This document shows, one piece after another, positions 8,206-16,877 of a stretch of DNA of 64,000 nucleotides. The notes under the pieces were generated by a model. The model was not told the DNA's origin. It searched no databases and worked only from the letters and a program-made list of their open reading frames with translations. The DNA comes from Lederbergia panacisoli (GTDB lineage Bacteria > Bacillota > Bacilli > Bacillales > Bacillaceae_C), in contig NZ_JANJGU010000004.1 of NCBI RefSeq assembly GCF_024626525.1, positions 248,001 through 312,000 of the forward strand. Reading direction: 5' to 3'. The stretch's first letter is position 1. The number at the start of each line of letters is the position of its first letter. Made by a program: the position numbers and the translations under genes.

Positions 8206-9582
8206 ATGGGAAAATATGATTTGCTCGTGAAGGGGAATGTGGTTTTACCTGATCGAGTAATTTACGATGCCGTTATTGCTGTTTTAAATGGAAAAATAAG
8301 CGGCATTTATGAAGAGATAAGTGAGCTGTCCGCGAAAGAAATAATCGATGCAACGAGTTGCTACATTCTCCCTGGTGCGATTGATGCCCATGTCCATTGT
8401 TTTAGTGCCCTTGAAGAAGGTTTTACAAATGCTGGTTTTTCTGCAGCAGCCGGTGGAGTTACGACGATGATCGAAATGCCTTATGATGCAACAGGTATGG
8501 TTTGCACTGAAAAGATGTTTCAAGAAAAAATATCGCGATTGGAAAAGGAGTCGGTTGTTGATACAGCTCTTTTAGCCACCATTCAAAAAGAAGATGGACT
8601 GGATGAAATTGCAAAACTGGCTAATGCAGGTGCATGTGGATTTAAAGTGTCGATGTTTAACACTGACTCTTTTCGGTTTCCAAGAATTGATGAAGGGCAA
8701 TTGCTGGATGCTTTTTCAGCCATTGCTGAAACAGGTTGTCCTGTAGGGGTCCATGCTGAAAATGATGATATTGTCAGGCGATATATTCGTAAATATGAGC
8801 ATGATGGCATAAATGATCCACGGGCACATGCATACAGCCGTCCAAAAGCGGCAGAATCAGTAGCTGCCTTAACAGCGATGGAGTTAGCTTTTTATACTGG
8901 AGTGAAATTGCACTTATATCATAGTACTTTTCAACGAATCTTTGAAATGGTGGACTTTTATCAATCGCAAGGTGTTCAAGTAACAGCTGAAACATGTACA
9001 CATTACTTAACTTTGAGTGAAGATGATATGGTGGAACTCGGCGCAAAAGCCAAAATAAACCCTCCGCTTCGTAAAAAGGAAGATATAGCAGATCTTTGGC
9101 ACCTTCTAACACAAGGTAAAATTGATATGGTGACGTCTGACCATGCGCCGTGGACATTGGAGCGGAAAGCGAATGAAGATATTTTTCAAAATGCATCAGG
9201 GGCACCCGGTGTAGAAACTTTATTGCCTGTCATGTATAGCGAGGGTGTTTCGGCAGGAAAGATGACAATTTTGGATCTTGTCCGCGTCCTTTCCGAAAAT
9301 CCAGCCCGAACGTTCGGATTGAGTCATTGCAAGGGACGAATCGACATTGGCATGGATGCAGATCTGGTCATTATAGATCCGAACAAGACATACATAATGG
9401 ATGAGTCAACTTTACATTCTACGGCTAAATGGAGTCCATATCATAATCGCAAAATGGCTGGAAAAGTCATTCATACTTTTGTTCGTGGGGAAACTGTATA
9501 TAAAGAAGACGGACAATTGGGAAAACCAGGTCACGGTCGTTTTATAAAAGCAATGCATCCGAGTAAGGGGTGTTTAGTTTGA
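8206..9582 (+). CDS. Dihydroorotase/allantoinase-like hydantoinase
   Basis: This 458-residue amidohydrolase of the cyclic-amidase branch has the full binuclear metal site: His62-x-His64, Lys147 (the usual carbamylated lysine, in GFKVS), His183 (GVHAEN), His239 (LYHST) and Asp312 (TSDHAPW). Enzymes of this group open dihydroorotate, allantoin or hydantoin rings. Between a DUF917 desulfurase and a carbamoylase, the likely substrate is hydantoin-5-propionate, giving N-carbamoyl-glutamate. It follows the regulator by 14 bases with GAGGGAGGGG, and its stop overlaps the next start by four bases (TTGA), which suggests translational coupling. Allantoinase remains possible on sequence alone. Confidence 0.8.
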   Translation: MGKYDLLVKGNVVLPDRVIYDAVIAVLNGKISGIYEEISELSAKEIIDATSCYILPGAIDAHVHCFSALEEGFTNAGFSAAAGGVTTMIEMPYDATGMVCTEKMFQEKISRLEKESVVDTALLATIQKEDGLDEIAKLANAGACGFKVSMFNTDSFRFPRIDEGQLLDAFSAIAETGCPVGVHAENDDIVRRYIRKYEHDGINDPRAHAYSRPKAAESVAALTAMELAFYTGVKLHLYHSTFQRIFEMVDFYQSQGVQVTAETCTHYLTLSEDDMVELGAKAKINPPLRKKEDIADLWHLLTQGKIDMVTSDHAPWTLERKANEDIFQNASGAPGVETLLPVMYSEGVSAGKMTILDLVRVLSENPARTFGLSHCKGRIDIGMDADLVIIDPNKTYIMDESTLHSTAKWSPYHNRKMAGKVIHTFVRGETVYKEDGQLGKPGHGRFIKAMHPSKGCLV

Positions 9583-10844
9583 CCATATCTTTTAATTTAC
9601 ATCCCAATCAGGAGCGGATTCAAAATAATATAGAAATGCTTGCCACTATGGTGGATCAATCGAAACCAGGGTGGACGAGAAGGCCATTTACGTCATGGTA
9701 CAAAGAAGGGCGTGCTTGGCTGAAACAACAGATGGAGCAAGCTGGTTTGCAAGTCAGCATTGATGCTGGTGGGAACTTAATAGGGAGGCTTAGCGGCAGT
9801 GAGGAACATCTTAAACCTATTATGATTGGATCCCATACCGATACGGTTACGGGCGGTGGTCGTTTTGACGGCATTATCGGCGTCATAGCCGGTATCGAAA
9901 TTGCTCGCAGATTACAGGAAACAGGAACAACCTTACGTCACACGCTGGAAATTGTTGATTTTACCGCGGAAGAGCCGAGTGAGTTCGGCATTTCAACAAT
10001 CGGAAGCCGTTCTATGGTCGGTAATTTAACAGCCGAGATGTTGGAACGTACAGATCAAACAGGATTAGTTCTAGATGAAGGGATTCGAATGATAGGAGGA
10101 AATCCTGACGAAATTTATGAAACTGCTCGAAAAACTGGTGATGTAAGCTTGTATTTGGAATTGCATATAGAACAAGGTCCTGTTTTGGAACAAAACAATA
10201 TGAAGCTTGGAGTCGTTACAGGAATCGTCGGAATTCATCGTTACCGTGTTATTGTCGAAGGAAAGCCGAACCACGCTGGCACAACCCCAATGAATATGAG
10301 ATTTGATGCTTTAACAGGTGCTTCAGAACTTGTATTAGAGTTAGAAAATTTATGTAAATTTACTTACTCGGATCCGGTAGTCGGGACGGTAGGTAAATTT
10401 ACGAATGAACCAAACGGAGCGAATGTCATTCCAGGGCGAGTAATATTTGAGTTGGAAGTTAGATCGATAGATTCAGAGATTATTGAAAATATCATGTCTA
10501 GCTTTTCCAAATATGCTGCTCTTGTCGCTGCTAAACGTCAACTCGACATCAGTTTAGATAATTTGTCAAAGTCAGATTCCATACGTGTCCTTCCAGATGT
10601 ACAGGATAAAATTGCTGCTGCATGTTCAGCAACCGGAAAAACGCAATATTTGCCAAGCGGTGCTGGGCATGATGCAAATCAGCTCGCAAGCATTGCCCCT
10701 GTTGGGATGATCTTCGTCCCTAGCCGGGAAGGCAGAAGCCATTGCCCTGAAGAATGGACTGATTTTGCAGAGGTGGCGCTCGGTGTAGAAGCTTTAGCGA
10801 GAGCGCTCATCAATTTTGATCAAGACTATATTGAGAGAAGGTGA
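9579..10844 (+). CDS. M20 N-carbamoyl-L-amino-acid hydrolase
   Basis: The 421-residue zinc amidase of the M20 hydantoinase/carbamoylase family shows IGSHTDT (His86, Asp88), the catalytic EEP pair (Glu131, Glu132), LHIEQGP (His196) and AGHDAN (His364). It matches AtzE-unrelated carbamoylases and allantoate amidohydrolases in length. The expected reaction is removal of the carbamoyl group as CO2 and ammonia. Its partner hydantoinase directly upstream supports N-carbamoyl-L-glutamate as substrate and glutamate as product. The TTG start at 9579 lies eight bases after AAGGGG; an in-frame GTG at 9570 overlaps that site. Confidence 0.85.
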   Translation: MTISFNLHPNQERIQNNIEMLATMVDQSKPGWTRRPFTSWYKEGRAWLKQQMEQAGLQVSIDAGGNLIGRLSGSEEHLKPIMIGSHTDTVTGGGRFDGIIGVIAGIEIARRLQETGTTLRHTLEIVDFTAEEPSEFGISTIGSRSMVGNLTAEMLERTDQTGLVLDEGIRMIGGNPDEIYETARKTGDVSLYLELHIEQGPVLEQNNMKLGVVTGIVGIHRYRVIVEGKPNHAGTTPMNMRFDALTGASELVLELENLCKFTYSDPVVGTVGKFTNEPNGANVIPGRVIFELEVRSIDSEIIENIMSSFSKYAALVAAKRQLDISLDNLSKSDSIRVLPDVQDKIAAACSATGKTQYLPSGAGHDANQLASIAPVGMIFVPSREGRSHCPEEWTDFAEVALGVEALARALINFDQDYIERR

Positions 10845-10850
10845 AAGTCA

Positions 10851-12440
10851 GTGACTTGCGAACAAAAGAACCTTATTCTCGATGGCTATTCATTAACATA
10901 TGAAAATATAGTTGAATTTATAGAACATCCAAGCGTACAAGTCACTTTAACAGAAGCGGCAAAAGATAGAGTAAAACATTATCGTGCCGCTGTAGATCAA
11001 TGGTTGATTGAAGATAAGAAGGCGATATATGGGGTAACAACCGGTTTGGGGAAATTAAAGGATTATGTTGTTGACGAACATGATCAAAACCAATTTCAAC
11101 AAAATATTTTACTTTCCCATGCGGTTGGAATCGGTCCTGACTTTCCGGAATCAGTCGTACGACTCGCGATGCTAATAAGGGCAAATGTACTTGCGCGCGG
11201 TCATTCTGGAGTAAGAGTAGAAATGATTGAACGTATCCTCTTATTGTTGAATAAAGGTGTTATTCCAAGTGTTCCGCAAATCGGATCCTTAGGAGTTGGT
11301 GATTTACAGCCAATGGCCCATATCGGTTTATGTATGGTTGGGGCACCTGAAGGTAGAGCGACTTATAATGGAGAAGAAGGAAAAAGTCCCGATCTCTTAG
11401 AAAAAGCCAATATTGCTCCCGTTTATTTTGAGTTGAAGGCTAAGGAAGCTTTGGCTTTAATTGATGGGAGTACGATGGTACTGGCTGCATCCTTATATGC
11501 ATATTACCAAGCAGAGCAGCTTTGCAATATTGCCGATATGGCAGCAGCCATGACAATTGAGGCGACAAGGGGAGAATTGGATGCTTTAGATCCACGTATC
11601 CATAGTGCTAACAACCTTCAAACAGAACAGGAAACTGCCCAAATTTTACGAGCTTTATTAACGGGTACAGAGTGGTGCACCGCTAGCGGCAGGGAACGTT
11701 TAGGAGAATTTTCACCACGGGTACAAGATGCCGTAAGTATTCGTTCGACTGCACAAGTTCATGGTGCCATAAAAGATGTTTTACTATATGTAAAATCAGT
11801 TTTCATTAGGGAAATGAATGCCTCGAAAGATAACCCGCTCATCTTTACTGATGGTATTAAATTTGAAAGCTTAAGCGGGGGAAATTATCATGGCAGCCAC
11901 CTAGCATATGCACTTGATTTTATGGGTGTTGTAATTACAGACCTAGCAATGATTTCTGAAAGAAGATCAGTGCGTCTTCTTGATCCAATTATGAGTTATG
12001 GGCTGCCAGCCAATTTAATTGCTGTAGCAGGACTAAATACAGGCTTTGCGCTAGTTCACGCCAATGCGACTGCTCTTGTTAGCGAAATGAGAATATTGGC
12101 CGCCCCTTCAAGTGTTGGTTCAATTCCTTCTAAAGGAAATCAGGAGGACCATAATAGTATGGCGATGAGTGGCGTTCGTAAACTGATGGAAATAATAGAT
12201 CGAGCTCAACAAATATTAGCCATTGAACTTTTATTATCAGCCCAAGCCATTGATTTAATATCAGAAAATATGAAAGGCCTAACTATGGGGAAAGGCACTT
12301 CTATCCTTCATAAATGGATAAGGCGATCAATTAATCCGATGTGGGAAGATCGTTATGTGCTTTCAGACTTACAGAAAATGATTGAATTTGTGCAAAAGGG
12401 GCAAATTAGGGAGCAGTTTTCTGTTGTTACATTAGTATAA
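10851..12440 (+). CDS. MIO-less ammonia-lyase homologue; probable ergothionase
   Basis: The 529-residue protein is full-length for the histidine ammonia-lyase family and keeps the catalytic Tyr loop (Tyr60, YGVTTGLGKL) and the SRDNPL-like block ASKDNPLIF. At the position where the lyases have GSVGASGDLAPLAH it reads GSLGVGDLQPMAH (145-157). It is one residue shorter and has no Ala-Ser-Gly, so the MIO electrophile cannot form. Ergothionase is the known MIO-free relative: it eliminates trimethylamine from ergothioneine. A quaternary leaving group explains why MIO is dispensable, and fits the betaine-type importer. GTG start at 10851 follows AAGGTGA. Confidence 0.8.
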   Translation: MTCEQKNLILDGYSLTYENIVEFIEHPSVQVTLTEAAKDRVKHYRAAVDQWLIEDKKAIYGVTTGLGKLKDYVVDEHDQNQFQQNILLSHAVGIGPDFPESVVRLAMLIRANVLARGHSGVRVEMIERILLLLNKGVIPSVPQIGSLGVGDLQPMAHIGLCMVGAPEGRATYNGEEGKSPDLLEKANIAPVYFELKAKEALALIDGSTMVLAASLYAYYQAEQLCNIADMAAAMTIEATRGELDALDPRIHSANNLQTEQETAQILRALLTGTEWCTASGRERLGEFSPRVQDAVSIRSTAQVHGAIKDVLLYVKSVFIREMNASKDNPLIFTDGIKFESLSGGNYHGSHLAYALDFMGVVITDLAMISERRSVRLLDPIMSYGLPANLIAVAGLNTGFALVHANATALVSEMRILAAPSSVGSIPSKGNQEDHNSMAMSGVRKLMEIIDRAQQILAIELLLSAQAIDLISENMKGLTMGKGTSILHKWIRRSINPMWEDRYVLSDLQKMIEFVQKGQIREQFSVVTLV

Positions 12441-12447
12441 AAAGAAA

Positions 12448-12490
12448 GACACGTTAATGGTAAGGTGCCATTAACGTGTCAACTAGTTTT
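12448..12490 (+). terminator. Terminator-like hairpin closing the catabolic operon
   Basis: A perfect 13-bp stem (12448-12460 with 12468-12480) with a 7-base loop lies eight bases after the lyase stop codon. The following tract (AACTAGTTTT) is only partly U-rich, but its position marks the operon end. Confidence 0.7.
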
Positions 12491-12574
12491 AAGTTCATTT
12501 CGCTAGGTAAAGATCAAAAGTAAACTCCACTACAAAACCTCTCTAATTCTACAGTCAGTCTTCTACAATCTTCT

Positions 12575-13321
12575 TTAAAGAACTTTTATATTCATTTTTT
12601 TGATATTCCAGATAAGTGCCTCAACGCCTTGGGAATAGTGAATAATAGGATGTAAATCGGCAAGTTTTAAGTTAAAAGTTTTAAAAAGATCATGAGTACT
12701 TATATCCGCATCCGCCTTCTGCAGCGGCCATTGATGATGATGAATGTCTAAACAATAAATATTAGATTTTAGGTCATGACTAAAAAAGCAATATCTCTCT
12801 GTTAGAAAGTGGTCTAGAGTCATGTTTTCAGCATAAAAGATTTCCGATATAGGAGTGTACGAGCCTTTACACATAATAGGAGTATGCTTTTTTCTAATAC
12901 TTTCAAAATGAATGGATTGGCCTTTTTGTTGAAAAGATATGTCTGCAGGATAATAGGGTACGTGAAGCCACCTCTTTGCCAGTGTGTAAGATGTCCAATC
13001 GTCAACATCAAGGGATAAAAAATAAATCCCGGGCTTGCCATTGAGCTTTACATACGTCCGCAGATTGATTTCCGGAAATGCTGAGCGTATCGAAATGGGT
13101 GGAAATCCACGGGGATAAATACCATCTATTTTAAAAACAATCACACCTAACCATGCAAAACCATCAAAAGTGTCAATTTCTATAGGAGAAGGAATAAATG
13201 GCTTTAATTTCTCGGGCTCAATCGGCCAATGAGTGAATAATACATCGCTCCATCTTTGCTTCATAATCCAAGGTTTCGATGGCAATGGATAAGGGCGATG
13301 CTTTGTTGCTTGTAATACCAT
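12575..13321 (-). CDS. DUF2071 (YqjF-like) protein
   Basis: A 248-residue protein of the DUF2071/YqjF family, recognised by the opening MKQRWSDVLFTHWPIEPEKLKP, the GFAWLGVIVFKIDGIYPRG-type strand and INLRTYVKLNGKPGIYFLSLD. The family resembles an acetoacetate decarboxylase-like fold; no function is established. The frame is open to 13384, but the ATG at 13321 follows AAGGAG at good spacing and gives the usual family N-terminus. It is divergent from the glutamate synthase-like gene and appears monocistronic. Confidence 0.8.
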   Translation of the reverse strand: MVLQATKHRPYPLPSKPWIMKQRWSDVLFTHWPIEPEKLKPFIPSPIEIDTFDGFAWLGVIVFKIDGIYPRGFPPISIRSAFPEINLRTYVKLNGKPGIYFLSLDVDDWTSYTLAKRWLHVPYYPADISFQQKGQSIHFESIRKKHTPIMCKGSYTPISEIFYAENMTLDHFLTERYCFFSHDLKSNIYCLDIHHHQWPLQKADADISTHDLFKTFNLKLADLHPIIHYSQGVEALIWNIKKMNIKVL

Positions 13322-13437
13322 AAAAAATAGGCTCCTTTTTTGATTAGTCTTTCTCTGACGTTGATTTCCATACAGAGGGGACATACTTTTCCCATTAACG
13401 GAAATAATAGGAGAAATAACATAGTGGGGAAAAAGCG

Positions 13438-14850
13438 ATGAACACCATTTTGCAGTATGGAATACTTGGAATGATCATTTTAATGTTTTTGTTTAACTTG
13501 TTTGTTCTGTTTGGATGGCGCTGGATTATGAAAAAAGTGGCAGCAAAGATGGGGAAAATTCTTTTATCTGATAGCTACCAAGAGAACATCCTTGAGATGA
13601 TTCCGGGATTTAGGCATGTCGGAGTACAAAATATTTTGGAAAACAATTTGCGTACAGCATCTGGGGATCTTCTACACCGTCCATTAGGATCTTCAAAAAA
13701 ATGGCCGAATTTAGATCCGATTACATTTTTACCAGCTCAGGTTTCACCATTTGCGATTGACGGTGAGGAAGAAGTTGATATAAAAGTAAAGATCGGTCCA
13801 AAGGCAAAAAAGCCGATGGACATTGAGATTCCTCTCATGATTAGTGGCATGGGGTATGGTGTTGCTTTAAGTGAAGAAGTCCGACTGTCATTGGCAGAAG
13901 CCGCAAACAATGTCGGAACAGCCATCAATTCCGGTGAAGGCGGAGTGATGCCAGAAGAGATCCAAAAAGCAGGAAAATATATTTTGCAATTTGGAAAAAC
14001 GGAATGGGCGAAAGAAGAAGATTTAATAAAGCAAGCGGATATGATTGAAATTAAGCTTGGGCAAGGTGCAATGATGGCTATGGGGATGAAAATATCCCCC
14101 GAAAATTTAACTGGTAATGCCCGTAATATAATGGGGTTAAAAGAAAATGAAACAGCAGTCATTCACGAGCACTTTTTTGAAAACCAGACATTGAAGGATA
14201 TTAAAGAGCTAGTGGATGAACTTCGAAATGTAACTGGTGGAGTGCCCATTGGGGTGAAAATGGGGGCAGGAGGAAAAATTGAAGAGGACATCGACCATTT
14301 AATTGAAATCGGTGTCGATTTCATTGCGATTGACGGAGCACAGGCGGCTACACTTGGCGCGGCACCCATTTTATCAGATGATTTTGGGATTCCGACGTTG
14401 CATGCAGTCGTGCGGGCAGTAAACCATTTAGAAAGAAGAAAAATGAAAGGGAAAATCAGCTTGATTATCTCAGGAGGATTAGTTGTTCCGGGACACTTTC
14501 TAAAAGCATTGGCGTTAGGAGCTGATGCCGTTTATATTGGATCTTCCATTCTGTTCGCAGTGGCACATGATAAAATATTTAAGGCAGTTCCTTTTGAGCC
14601 TCCAACGCAATTAGTGTGGAATGAAGGGAAATTCAAGGATGAGCTGAAAGCAGAAGATGGAGCAAAATCCGCCGAAAAATTCCTTACATCATGTATAGAA
14701 GAAATCAAAGTTGCTTTAAGAGCAATGGGGAAGCGCTCCTTAAAGGAATTATCAAGAAAAGACTTAGTGTCTTACGATGAAGCGATTTCCAAATATGCGG
14801 GCATTCCATTTTCGTTTGAGCCTTGGAGCGGTGAAAAGAAGGACAAATAA
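13438..14850 (+). CDS. FMN-binding glutamate synthase-like protein (YerD-like)
   Basis: The 470-residue protein has one N-terminal transmembrane helix (about residues 8-30) followed by the FMN-binding TIM barrel of glutamate synthase. Visible are ISGMGYGVALS, GEGGV, IKLGQGA, GVPIGVKMGAGG, IDGAQAATLGAAP and SGGLVVPG..LALGADAVYIG. There is no glutaminase domain and the Cys-rich Fe-S cluster region of GltB is not evident, as in the YerD-type family. It probably acts as a membrane-tethered flavin oxidoreductase; the physiological substrate is unknown. Confidence 0.8.
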   Translation: MNTILQYGILGMIILMFLFNLFVLFGWRWIMKKVAAKMGKILLSDSYQENILEMIPGFRHVGVQNILENNLRTASGDLLHRPLGSSKKWPNLDPITFLPAQVSPFAIDGEEEVDIKVKIGPKAKKPMDIEIPLMISGMGYGVALSEEVRLSLAEAANNVGTAINSGEGGVMPEEIQKAGKYILQFGKTEWAKEEDLIKQADMIEIKLGQGAMMAMGMKISPENLTGNARNIMGLKENETAVIHEHFFENQTLKDIKELVDELRNVTGGVPIGVKMGAGGKIEEDIDHLIEIGVDFIAIDGAQAATLGAAPILSDDFGIPTLHAVVRAVNHLERRKMKGKISLIISGGLVVPGHFLKALALGADAVYIGSSILFAVAHDKIFKAVPFEPPTQLVWNEGKFKDELKAEDGAKSAEKFLTSCIEEIKVALRAMGKRSLKELSRKDLVSYDEAISKYAGIPFSFEPWSGEKKDK

Positions 14851-14851
14851 A

Positions 14852-14873
14852 AAGCCAGCACTCAAGCTGGCTT
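14852..14873. terminator. Shared bidirectional terminator
   Basis: AAGCCAGC and GCTGGCTT form a stem across the end of the glutamate synthase-like gene and the last codons of the convergent MFS gene, with an A-run on the left side. It can serve as terminator for both convergent genes. Confidence 0.6.
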
Positions 14874-16061
14874 CCGCACTCTGCTTTTCATCAAAATAAA
14901 TAAATATAAAATGATGGAGCATAGTACAGAAATGGCCGCGACCATATAGATCGAACTATACCCTAACCAATGTCCAATTTGTCCAAAAGCGATTGCCCCG
15001 ATCCCGACACCTAAATCAAAGAACGAGAAAAATGTAGCATTCGCCATTCCTCGTCGATTAGGAGGCGATCCTTTAACAGACCAAGCTTGTAAAGCTGGCT
15101 GCACTGTTCCAAAACCAAGTCCGTAAAATACAGCAGCCGTGTATAGAATTGCGCTGTTTGGCAACCAAGAAAGCAGCAGCATCGAAATAAGAATTAATAA
15201 AGTTCCTGGTATAAAAACAGCTTGATGTCCTTTAGAGTCGTATAATTTACCAGCAAAAGTTCGTGTCAGCATTAATGCTGCGGCATAGAGCAGAAAATAC
15301 CATTGGATTCCTTCAATTCCTCTTTGTGCTGTGAAAAGCGGCAAAAAGGTAGCGATTCCTCCAAACGTTACAGTAATGAAGAATAATAGCAATGATGGTG
15401 GAAGTGCACTTTTTTCATAAAAGTCCCACTTATTTACTGTAGGAGCGGCTTTCGCTTCCACTTGTTTGTAGCGTATTTTGGATGAAAGTAAAAGTGCCAG
15501 TAATCCAAGAACCGAACATATTAAAAATAATTGCGTGAATGAAATGATCCCGACTAACGCGAGACCTAAAGAGGGACCGAACGCAAGTGCTATATTCCCG
15601 GAAAGTCCGTAGTACCCCATTCCTTCTCCACGCTTATCGGCAGGGATTAGATCGGTTGCAATCGTACCAGATGCAGTCGTAGAATAGCCCCACCCAAGCC
15701 CTTGAATAATCCGCATAATAAATAAGAAAAGCAAGCTTTTTACAAACCCGAAAGAACCAACAGAGAATACAAAAATTCCAAGTCCCGTTAAAAATACGAA
15801 CCGTCTACCTTTCGACTCCAGTGCATGTCCAGCACTAGGACGAATGAGAAGGGCTGAAAAAGTGAATATTCCAACAACTACCCCGATAAGCTGATCATTC
15901 CCGCCAAGCTTTTCAACAAACAAAGGAAGAGTGGGTAATGTCATTTGAAAACCAAGAAAAACAAAAAAATTGGACAGACAGATCAAAATAAAATCCCGAG
16001 TCCATATTTTACCGGAACTCACATTCTGCCTGGGAGCCTCCTTAATGAGTGAATTACCCAA
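14862..16061 (-). CDS. MFS transporter, YfmO/multidrug-type
   Basis: This 399-residue protein has about 12 hydrophobic segments. The motif between TM2 and TM3 reads GIFTFSALLIRPSAGHALESKGRR, the D-x-x-G-R-R-type loop of the major facilitator superfamily given here in pieces, and GYYGLSGNIALAFGPSLG resembles the antiporter motif C. This suggests drug/proton antiport, but the substrate cannot be named. Start: TTG at 16061 preceded by GGGGGAGA. The stop codon lies within the shared terminator. Confidence 0.8.
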   Translation of the reverse strand: MGNSLIKEAPRQNVSSGKIWTRDFILICLSNFFVFLGFQMTLPTLPLFVEKLGGNDQLIGVVVGIFTFSALLIRPSAGHALESKGRRFVFLTGLGIFVFSVGSFGFVKSLLFLFIMRIIQGLGWGYSTTASGTIATDLIPADKRGEGMGYYGLSGNIALAFGPSLGLALVGIISFTQLFLICSVLGLLALLLSSKIRYKQVEAKAAPTVNKWDFYEKSALPPSLLLFFITVTFGGIATFLPLFTAQRGIEGIQWYFLLYAAALMLTRTFAGKLYDSKGHQAVFIPGTLLILISMLLLSWLPNSAILYTAAVFYGLGFGTVQPALQAWSVKGSPPNRRGMANATFFSFFDLGVGIGAIAFGQIGHWLGYSSIYMVAAISVLCSIILYLFILMKSRVRKPA

Positions 16062-16270
16062 TACTATCTCCCCCTGTGATTATTTAGTAACCCGAAACAT
16101 AATAATTATTCTACACGACTTTACGTGAAAATTCTAACCGAGGATCACTTTTTTCTTTTATTTTTCTTGATTCATCAAGCAAATATACATCTTAGGGCGA
16201 ACATCCTGTTTTGTTGCTGTTTAGGTGATTCGATTGTTAGATAGACTGATTCAATGTAAGAAGAGTGGGG

Positions 16271-16844
16271 TCTTTTCCGTTCAAGCGGCTTCAATTCTCG
16301 TTCGTGCGTCTTCAATTCTCGTTCGGGCGGGTTTAATTCTCGTTCAGGCGGGTTCAATTCTCGTTCAGACTGCTTCAATTCCCGTTCAGCACTTCAATTC
16401 TCGTTCAAGCGGCTTCAATTCCCGTTCGTGCAGGTTCATTTCTCGTTCAGACGGATTCCATTCTCGTTCAGCACTTCAATTCTCGTTCAAACTACTTCAA
16501 TTCCCGTTCGTGCAGGTTCAATTCTCGTTCAGACGGATTCCATTCCTGTTCAGCACTTCAATTCTCGTTCAAGCAGATTCAATTCCCGTTCGTGCAGGTT
16601 CAATTCTGGTTCAGACGGATTCCATTCTCGTTCAGACGGGTTCAATTCCCGTTCAGCACTTCAATTCTCGTTCAAGCGGCTTCCATTCCCGTTCGTGCAG
16701 GTTCAATTCTCGTTCAGACGGGTTCAATTCCCGTTCAGCGCTTCAATTCTCGTTCAAGCAGATTCTATTCCCGTTAATGCAGGTTCAATTCTCGTTCAGA
16801 AGTCTTCAATTCCTGTTCAAGCAGTTTCGTTTCTCGTGCAACTA
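16271..16844. repeat. Minisatellite: 21-bp units in ~82-bp super-repeats
   Basis: About 26 tandem units run from 16290 to 16825, with degenerate units at both ends. The core is TTCAATTCTCGTTC plus a variable 5-7 base tail. Tails recur in order (AAGCGGC, GTGCAGG, AGACGGA, then a short AGCAC unit of 19 bp), giving an 82-bp super-repeat seen about five times, once with an extra 21-mer. Because 82 is not a multiple of three, each super-repeat shifts frame, yet all forward frames remain largely stop-free. No ribosome site or start supports translation. It lies between two leftward genes (MFS and HAD phosphatase). Confidence 0.9.
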
Positions 16845-16846
16845 TT

Positions 16847-16877
16847 CAAAAAAAAGAGCAATCGAATTATGATTGCT
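16847..16877 (-). terminator. Terminator of the HAD phosphatase gene
   Basis: Reading leftward, GAGCAATC pairs with GATTGCTC around a short AT loop and is followed by eight T. The left arm includes the last codons of the phosphatase gene. Confidence 0.85.

Noticed and set aside
8774-9205. 143-codon minus-strand frame inside the hydantoinase gene
   Set aside because: Antisense shadow; the plus-strand protein has all catalytic motifs.
10851-12440. Calling the gene hutH (histidine ammonia-lyase)
   Set aside because: The Ala-Ser-Gly needed for MIO is absent and the operon lacks hutI and hutG.
16271-16844. CRISPR array
   Set aside because: Units are contiguous with no unique spacers of constant length and no cas genes occur in the window.
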